DNA of 10,038 nucleotides, from NCBI GenBank assembly GCA_020629995.1, contig JAHDCH010000084.1, positions 1 to 10,038 of the forward strand. Reading direction: 5' to 3'. The notes under the pieces are model-generated. The model saw only the letters and a program-made list of their open reading frames with translations. It was not told the DNA's origin and searched no databases. Position numbers and translations under genes: made by a program. This DNA comes from Pseudaestuariivita sp. Lineage in GTDB: Bacteria > Pseudomonadota > Alphaproteobacteria > Rhodobacterales > Rhodobacteraceae. Below are positions 6,885-10,038 of this stretch, one piece after another (positions within the stretch are counted from its first letter, which is position 1; every line of letters begins with the position of its first letter).

Positions 6885-7909
6885 GCAAGACGAATCCGGG
6901 CCGGTTCTTTGAAGACTACCGCCTTGGCGAGGTGATCCATCACGCGGTGCCGCGCACTGTCGGTGCGGGCGAACGCGCGCTGTATCACGCCCTCTATCCC
7001 CAGCGTCACGCGCTGTATTCATCGGATGCCTTTGCGCAGGCCAGCGGGCTGGCCGCGTCGCCGCTGGATGACATGATCGCCTTTCATGTGGTGTTCGGCA
7101 AAACGGTGCCCGACATTTCGCTGAACGCAGTGGCCAACCTTGGCTATGCCGAAGGGCGGTGGCTGCGGCCGGTCTGGCCGGGCGATACGCTGCGCTCGCA
7201 AAGCGAGGTCATCGGGCTCAAGCAGAACTCCAGCGGCAAAAGCGGTGTTGTCTGGGTGCGCACGCAAGGATTCAACCAACATGGCGAGGCCGTGCTGAGC
7301 TATGTGCGCTGGGTCATGGTGCGCAAACGTGATCTGGACGCGCCTGCGCCCGAAACCGTCGTGCCGGATCTGGCCAAAACCGTGGACGCCGCCGATCTGG
7401 TTGTTCCCGACGGGCTGGACTTTACCACCTACGATTTCGCCGCCGCCGGAGAGCCGCACCGCTGGAGCGACTACGCGATTGGCGAGACAATCGACCACGT
7501 CGACGGCGTGACGGTCGAAGAGGCCGAGCACATGATGGCGACGCGTCTGTGGCAGAACACCGCCAAAGTGCATTTTGACGCCACCGTGCGCCCGGACGGA
7601 TCGCGCCTGATCTATGGTGGGCATGTCATCAGTCTGGCGCGGGCGCTGTCATTCAACGGGCTGGCCAATGCGCAGATGGTGGTCGCCCTGAACGGCGGGG
7701 CGCATGCAAACCCCTGTACATCCGGCATGACCGTGCGGGCCTGGTCCGAGGTGCTGGACCGCGCTGAAACGCTGGCGCCGGGTGTCGGCGCTGTGCGGCT
7801 GCGGCTGGTAGCGACCACTGGCGCGCCTTTTGCGTTGCGGGATGACGATGGCAAATACCTGCCCGAGGTTCTGCTGGATCTCGATTACTGGGCGCTGGTC
7901 CCGATGTGA
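6881..7909 (+). CDS. mch: Mesaconyl-CoA hydratase (beta-methylmalyl-CoA dehydratase)
   Basis: This 342-residue cytoplasmic enzyme of the ethylmalonyl-CoA pathway interconverts mesaconyl-CoA and (2R,3S)-beta-methylmalyl-CoA, one step before cleavage to glyoxylate and propionyl-CoA. It has two MaoC-type hotdog domains. The N-terminal one (about 1-150) contains LGEVIHHAVPRTVGAGERAL, ALYPQRHALYSSDAFAQASG, PLDD and the MaoC-like WLRPVWPGDTL (94-104). The C-terminal one (about 195-342) contains WSDYAIGETIDHVDGVTVEE, AKVHFD, and GGHVISLARALSFNGLANAQ (246-265). Length and these runs match Mch of Rhodobacter, about 343 residues. The start ATG overlaps the stop of the DUF1737 gene (ATGA). It closes the mcl2-nnrU-DUF1737-mch operon. 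No terminator hairpin is visible in the 57 bp that follow. Its presence is strong evidence that the organism uses the ethylmalonyl-CoA pathway rather than relying on isocitrate lyase. Confidence 0.95.
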   Translation: MSKTNPGRFFEDYRLGEVIHHAVPRTVGAGERALYHALYPQRHALYSSDAFAQASGLAASPLDDMIAFHVVFGKTVPDISLNAVANLGYAEGRWLRPVWPGDTLRSQSEVIGLKQNSSGKSGVVWVRTQGFNQHGEAVLSYVRWVMVRKRDLDAPAPETVVPDLAKTVDAADLVVPDGLDFTTYDFAAAGEPHRWSDYAIGETIDHVDGVTVEEAEHMMATRLWQNTAKVHFDATVRPDGSRLIYGGHVISLARALSFNGLANAQMVVALNGGAHANPCTSGMTVRAWSEVLDRAETLAPGVGAVRLRLVATTGAPFALRDDDGKYLPEVLLDLDYWALVPM

Positions 7910-7966
7910 TCCCGGTCTGACCTGATTGTGACTGGCCCGGCGTTGTCGCGCTGATAGCTTGCTTGC

Positions 7967-8629
7967 ATGTGGCGTTCGATTTTCCTGTCCGTTCTGGCCG
8001 GGCCCGCTGTGGCTTGCGATCTGGCGCTTGCGCTGGCCGTCGATACGTCCGGATCTGTGGACGCCCGGGAATACGCGACCCAGATGCAGGGCCTTGCGCT
8101 GGCCCTGCGCGATGGCTCGGTCGCCGATGCGCTGGTACGCGCCCGCGCCACGGTCGCGCTGGTGCAGTGGACGGGGGGATCACGGCAGGCCACCACGATC
8201 CCATGGACTGACGCGTCGACCCATGCCGCGGTCGCGGCCCTGGCTGACCGTATCGCCGGTGATCCGCGCGTCTGGCGCAACTTTTCCACGGCTATCGGCG
8301 AGGCGTTGGAGCACACCGCACGCGAATTTGCCGCCGTGCCCCAATGCCGCCGCCGGGTGATTGACCTGTCTGGCGACGGGCTGTCGAACGAAGGCATTGC
8401 TCCGCGCCGGACCCATGCCGCCCTGCGTGCGGCAGGCATCACCGTCAACGCCCTGGCCATCGAGGAGAGCGAAGCCGACCTGACCGCCTATTTCTGGGAA
8501 AACGTCATCACCGGCGACGGAGCCTTTGTTGTCACCGCCGCCGGGTTCGAGCAATATCCCGAAAAGATCAAACAAAAGCTCTTGCGCGAGGTGACGCAGC
8601 AAGTGTCGATGCTGGGGGACCCACGATGA
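7967..8629 (+). CDS. Secreted DUF1194 protein with von Willebrand factor A-like fold
   Basis: This 220-residue protein has a short signal peptide, MWRSIFLSVLAGPAVA, with cleavage expected after Ala16 so that the mature protein begins at Cys17. The rest is a VWA-like domain. The metal-ion-dependent adhesion site is visible as DTSGS (26-30, Asp26, Ser28, Ser30), Thr108 in FSTAIGEAL, and Asp137 in DLSGDGLSNEG. This is characteristic of DUF1194, a family common in Rhizobiales and Rhodobacterales with no known function. C17 and C127 could pair as a disulfide; a degenerate lipobox (AVAC) is also conceivable. The ATG at 7967 begins the signal peptide, but no strong ribosome-binding site is seen. The stop overlaps the start of the metallopeptidase gene by four bases (ATGA), so the two are co-translated and probably work together in the periplasm. 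Confidence 0.88.
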   Translation: MWRSIFLSVLAGPAVACDLALALAVDTSGSVDAREYATQMQGLALALRDGSVADALVRARATVALVQWTGGSRQATTIPWTDASTHAAVAALADRIAGDPRVWRNFSTAIGEALEHTAREFAAVPQCRRRVIDLSGDGLSNEGIAPRRTHAALRAAGITVNALAIEESEADLTAYFWENVITGDGAFVVTAAGFEQYPEKIKQKLLREVTQQVSMLGDPR

Positions 8630-9369
8630 AACATCTGCTTGCCGCGGCCTGCATGGCCCTTGCCACGCCAGCCGTTGCCTTTGATCCAGCCGCGGACGAG
8701 GACGTGACCGCTTTTGTCGAAGCGAACCTGCTGGGCATCTTTTATCATGAACTCGGCCATGCCCTGATCGACATCCTTGATCTGCCGATCTTTGGTCAGG
8801 AAGAGGACGCCGCCGATGTCGCGTCGATCTTTTTGATCGATGCTTTTTATGACGAGGAAACCGCAGTGTCGCTGGCCTATGACACGGCATTCGGGTTTCT
8901 GGGCGAAGCGGACGAGGTCGGCGATGATGTGGCGTGGTGGGACAACCACGGCCCCGACCTTCAGCGCTATTACAACCTTGTTTGCCTGTTCTACGGCGCC
9001 AATCCGGACGAACGCGAAGATGTCGCCCAGGATCTTGGCCTGCCCGAAGAACGCGCGGACTATTGTCCCGACGAATACGATCAGGCCGCCGCAAGCTGGG
9101 GCGGCGCGCTGGACAGCATTGCGGGGCAAGGACGCAGCTTTCGCTTTGTAGGTGTCGAAGGCACAAGCGCCTCTGCGATGTTCACCGGTCAAGTGATCGC
9201 AGCCGAGATCGAGGCTCTCAACGCCGAATTCAAACTGCCCGCCACGCTGGACATCCGGGTCGAGTCCTGCGGCGAGGCCAACGCCTTTTACGACCCCGGC
9301 GAGACCGCAATTATCATGTGCACCGAATTCACACCGTTCCTGAGTCGGATGGCGGGCGACTTCTTGTGA
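8626..9369 (+). CDS. Secreted DUF4344 zinc-metallopeptidase-like protein
   Basis: This 247-residue protein has a signal peptide, MKHLLAAACMALATPAVA (cleavage near residue 18), so it acts outside the cytoplasm. The zincin motif HELGH is at 41-45 (IFYHELGHALID), with Glu42 as likely catalytic base. EEDAAD (59-64) supplies acidic candidates for the third zinc ligand. This combination fits DUF4344, a putative metallopeptidase family. The protein is notably acidic. Four cysteines of the mature part (C120, C147, C215, C232) could form two disulfides. It is translationally coupled to the DUF1194 gene by an ATGA overlap. The last codons and stop lie within the GTGATCAC operator block upstream of sdhC. 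Substrate unknown; catalytic activity is inferred from the motif only. Confidence 0.9.
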   Translation: MKHLLAAACMALATPAVAFDPAADEDVTAFVEANLLGIFYHELGHALIDILDLPIFGQEEDAADVASIFLIDAFYDEETAVSLAYDTAFGFLGEADEVGDDVAWWDNHGPDLQRYYNLVCLFYGANPDEREDVAQDLGLPEERADYCPDEYDQAAASWGGALDSIAGQGRSFRFVGVEGTSASAMFTGQVIAAEIEALNAEFKLPATLDIRVESCGEANAFYDPGETAIIMCTEFTPFLSRMAGDFL

Positions 9370-9400
9370 TCACGTAATTTCAGGTTGTGATCACAGATAG
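9364..9400 (+). promoter_or_regulatory. Paired GTGATCAC palindromes upstream of sdhC (putative operator)
   Basis: GTGATCAC occurs at 9366-9373 and 9387-9394, centres 21 bp apart. The first copy overlaps the stop codon of the metallopeptidase gene. The second reads TTGTGATCACA. The 37-bp block matches the one upstream of sucC at 29 positions with the same 13-bp spacer. Its proximal centre lies about 121 bp before the sdhC ATG, against about 118 bp at sucC. Identical spacing and placement in front of two TCA-cycle operons is hard to explain without a common regulator. Its identity, and whether it activates or represses, is unknown. Confidence 0.72.
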
Positions 9401-9452
9401 CGCAACCACTGCGACTTTTCGAACCGGTCGCCCGTGCGGCGGGGGAACCCGC

Positions 9453-9480
9453 GTGACAGCCGGGGATTATTCGCTAGTGT
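9453..9480 (+). promoter_or_regulatory. Candidate sigma-70 promoter of sdhC
   Basis: GTGACA (9453-9458) and TAGTGT (9475-9480) are separated by 16 bp and lie 31 bp before the sdhC ATG, leaving a short leader with AGGACG as ribosome-binding site. Fit to consensus is moderate (five of six at -35, about three of six at -10). If this is the promoter, the paired operator would be centred roughly 97 and 118 bp upstream of transcription start. That is a position more usual for activation than for simple occlusion. Confidence 0.35.
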
Positions 9481-9510
9481 GACACGCGGAACAAATTCAG
9501 GACGACCAAC

Positions 9511-9894
9511 ATGGCTGACGTGAACCGGGGCAACAGGCCCCTGTCTCCGCATTTGGCGATCTATCGCCCGCAACTCAACTCGATCACGTCGATCCTGACG
9601 CGGATCACGGGAAACGCCCTGATTGTGGCGGCTTTGTTGATCGTGTGGTGGTTTCTGGCTGCGGCCACCTCCGAAGAGGCCTTTGCCCGGGCGAATGGTG
9701 TGATCACAAGCTGGTTTGGCGATCTGGTCATGTTCCTGTCGCTGTGGGCGCTGTGGTATCACACGCTGGCTGGCGTGCGGCATCTGATCTGGGACAGCGC
9801 GCGGATGCTGGATCTGGACAGTGCCGAAAAGCTGGGCTGGGCGGTTGTGGGCGGGTCGGTCCTGCTGACCATTCTGACCGTCATCATCATCTGA
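9511..9894 (+). CDS. sdhC: Succinate dehydrogenase cytochrome b556 subunit
   Basis: SdhC (127 residues, normal length) is one of the two membrane anchors of complex II. It helps bind heme b and ubiquinone, so that succinate oxidation by SdhAB feeds the quinone pool. The family start RPLSPHLAIYRPQLNSITSI (9-28) leads to SILTRITG, where Ser27 and Arg31 match the quinone-site residues of E. coli SdhC in kind and number. His84 in LWYHTLAGVRHLIWDSAR (81-98) matches the E. coli heme ligand. Three transmembrane helices are seen, about 30-51, 69-91 and 108-127. The ATG at 9511 has AGGACG 7-12 bases upstream. sdhD follows after 10 bp. A 141-bp upstream region carries the paired palindromes shared with sucC, and a further TGTGATCACA lies inside the gene at 9699-9708. 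Confidence 0.97.
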   Translation: MADVNRGNRPLSPHLAIYRPQLNSITSILTRITGNALIVAALLIVWWFLAAATSEEAFARANGVITSWFGDLVMFLSLWALWYHTLAGVRHLIWDSARMLDLDSAEKLGWAVVGGSVLLTILTVIII

Positions 9895-9904
9895 GGAGCC
9901 ACCG

Positions 9905-10038
9905 ATGCGTTATCTGACTGACCGCAAGCGCGCCATCGGCCTGGGTTCGGCCAAATCCGGTGTGCACCATTTCTGGGCGATGAAAGTGTCGTCTGTCGCG
10001 CTTTTGATCCTTGTCCCGCTGTTCGTGTTCACGTTTGG
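9905..10038 (+). CDS. sdhD: Succinate dehydrogenase membrane anchor subunit (N-terminal part; runs off the window edge)
   Basis: The first 44 codons are present, reading MRYLTDRKRAIGLGSAKSGV, then HHFWAMKVSSVALLILVPLFVFTF. The GSAKSGVHHFW run before the first transmembrane helix is typical of alphaproteobacterial SdhD, the second membrane anchor of complex II, which shares heme and quinone binding with SdhC. The start has a strong GAGGAG 6-11 bases upstream, immediately after the sdhC stop. sdhA and sdhB are expected beyond the window. Confidence 0.95.
   Translation, partial: MRYLTDRKRAIGLGSAKSGVHHFWAMKVSSVALLILVPLFVFTF

Noticed and set aside
9366..9394. Reading the paired palindromes as classic CRP or FNR sites
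   Set aside because: CRP sites are TGTGA-N6-TCACA and FNR sites TTGAT-N4-ATCAA. Here the half-sites are joined with no spacer (GTGATCAC), so the geometry does not fit either.

Overview
This is a GC-rich chromosomal segment from an alphaproteobacterium, most likely a member of the Rhodobacteraceae (Rhodobacter/Roseobacter group). The assignment rests on protein character and gene order. Two ethylmalonyl-CoA-pathway enzymes (an Mcl2-type malyl-CoA thioesterase and mesaconyl-CoA hydratase) sit between malate dehydrogenase/succinyl-CoA synthetase and succinate dehydrogenase. As I remember it, Rhodobacter sphaeroides has the same order. I see no insertion sequences, prophage genes, CRISPR arrays, tRNAs or rRNAs. 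This is core central-metabolism DNA, not an accessory island.

Layout. Left block, all on the minus strand and read right to left: mdh (3614-2652) with a clear intrinsic terminator; then sucC (2399-1206), two small exported proteins of unknown function (1198-773 and 757-209), and the 5' end of sucD (128 to the window edge). Middle: a TSUP (TauE/SafE) permease gene (3781-4536, plus) diverges from mdh and converges on a small exported unknown (4893-4573, minus), with a strong GC hairpin between them. Right block, all plus: a tight operon mcl2 - NnrU-family membrane protein - DUF1737 - mch (5212-7909), then a two-gene unit of a secreted VWA-like DUF1194 protein and a secreted DUF4344 HExxH metallopeptidase (7967-9369), then sdhC (9511-9894) and the start of sdhD (9905 to the edge).

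How it fits together. SucCD, Sdh and Mdh are consecutive or near-consecutive TCA-cycle steps (succinyl-CoA, succinate, fumarate, malate, oxaloacetate). Mch interconverts mesaconyl-CoA and beta-methylmalyl-CoA, and Mcl2 releases malate from malyl-CoA. Acetyl-CoA and propionyl-CoA carbon from the ethylmalonyl-CoA pathway therefore enters the cycle at malate and succinate, the pools handled by the neighbouring genes.

The most interesting signal is regulatory. The regions upstream of sucC and of sdhC, nearly 7 kb apart and on opposite strands, carry the same composite site: two GTGATCAC palindromes with centres exactly 21 bp apart, in a 37-bp block with 29 identical positions. The proximal palindrome lies about 118 bp (sucC) or 121 bp (sdhC) upstream of the start codon. 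This looks like a shared operator for a TCA-cycle regulator that I cannot name. I found no convincing new enzymatic or defence system. The other points worth a second look are the unknown exported proteins and the accessory genes embedded in the metabolic operons.
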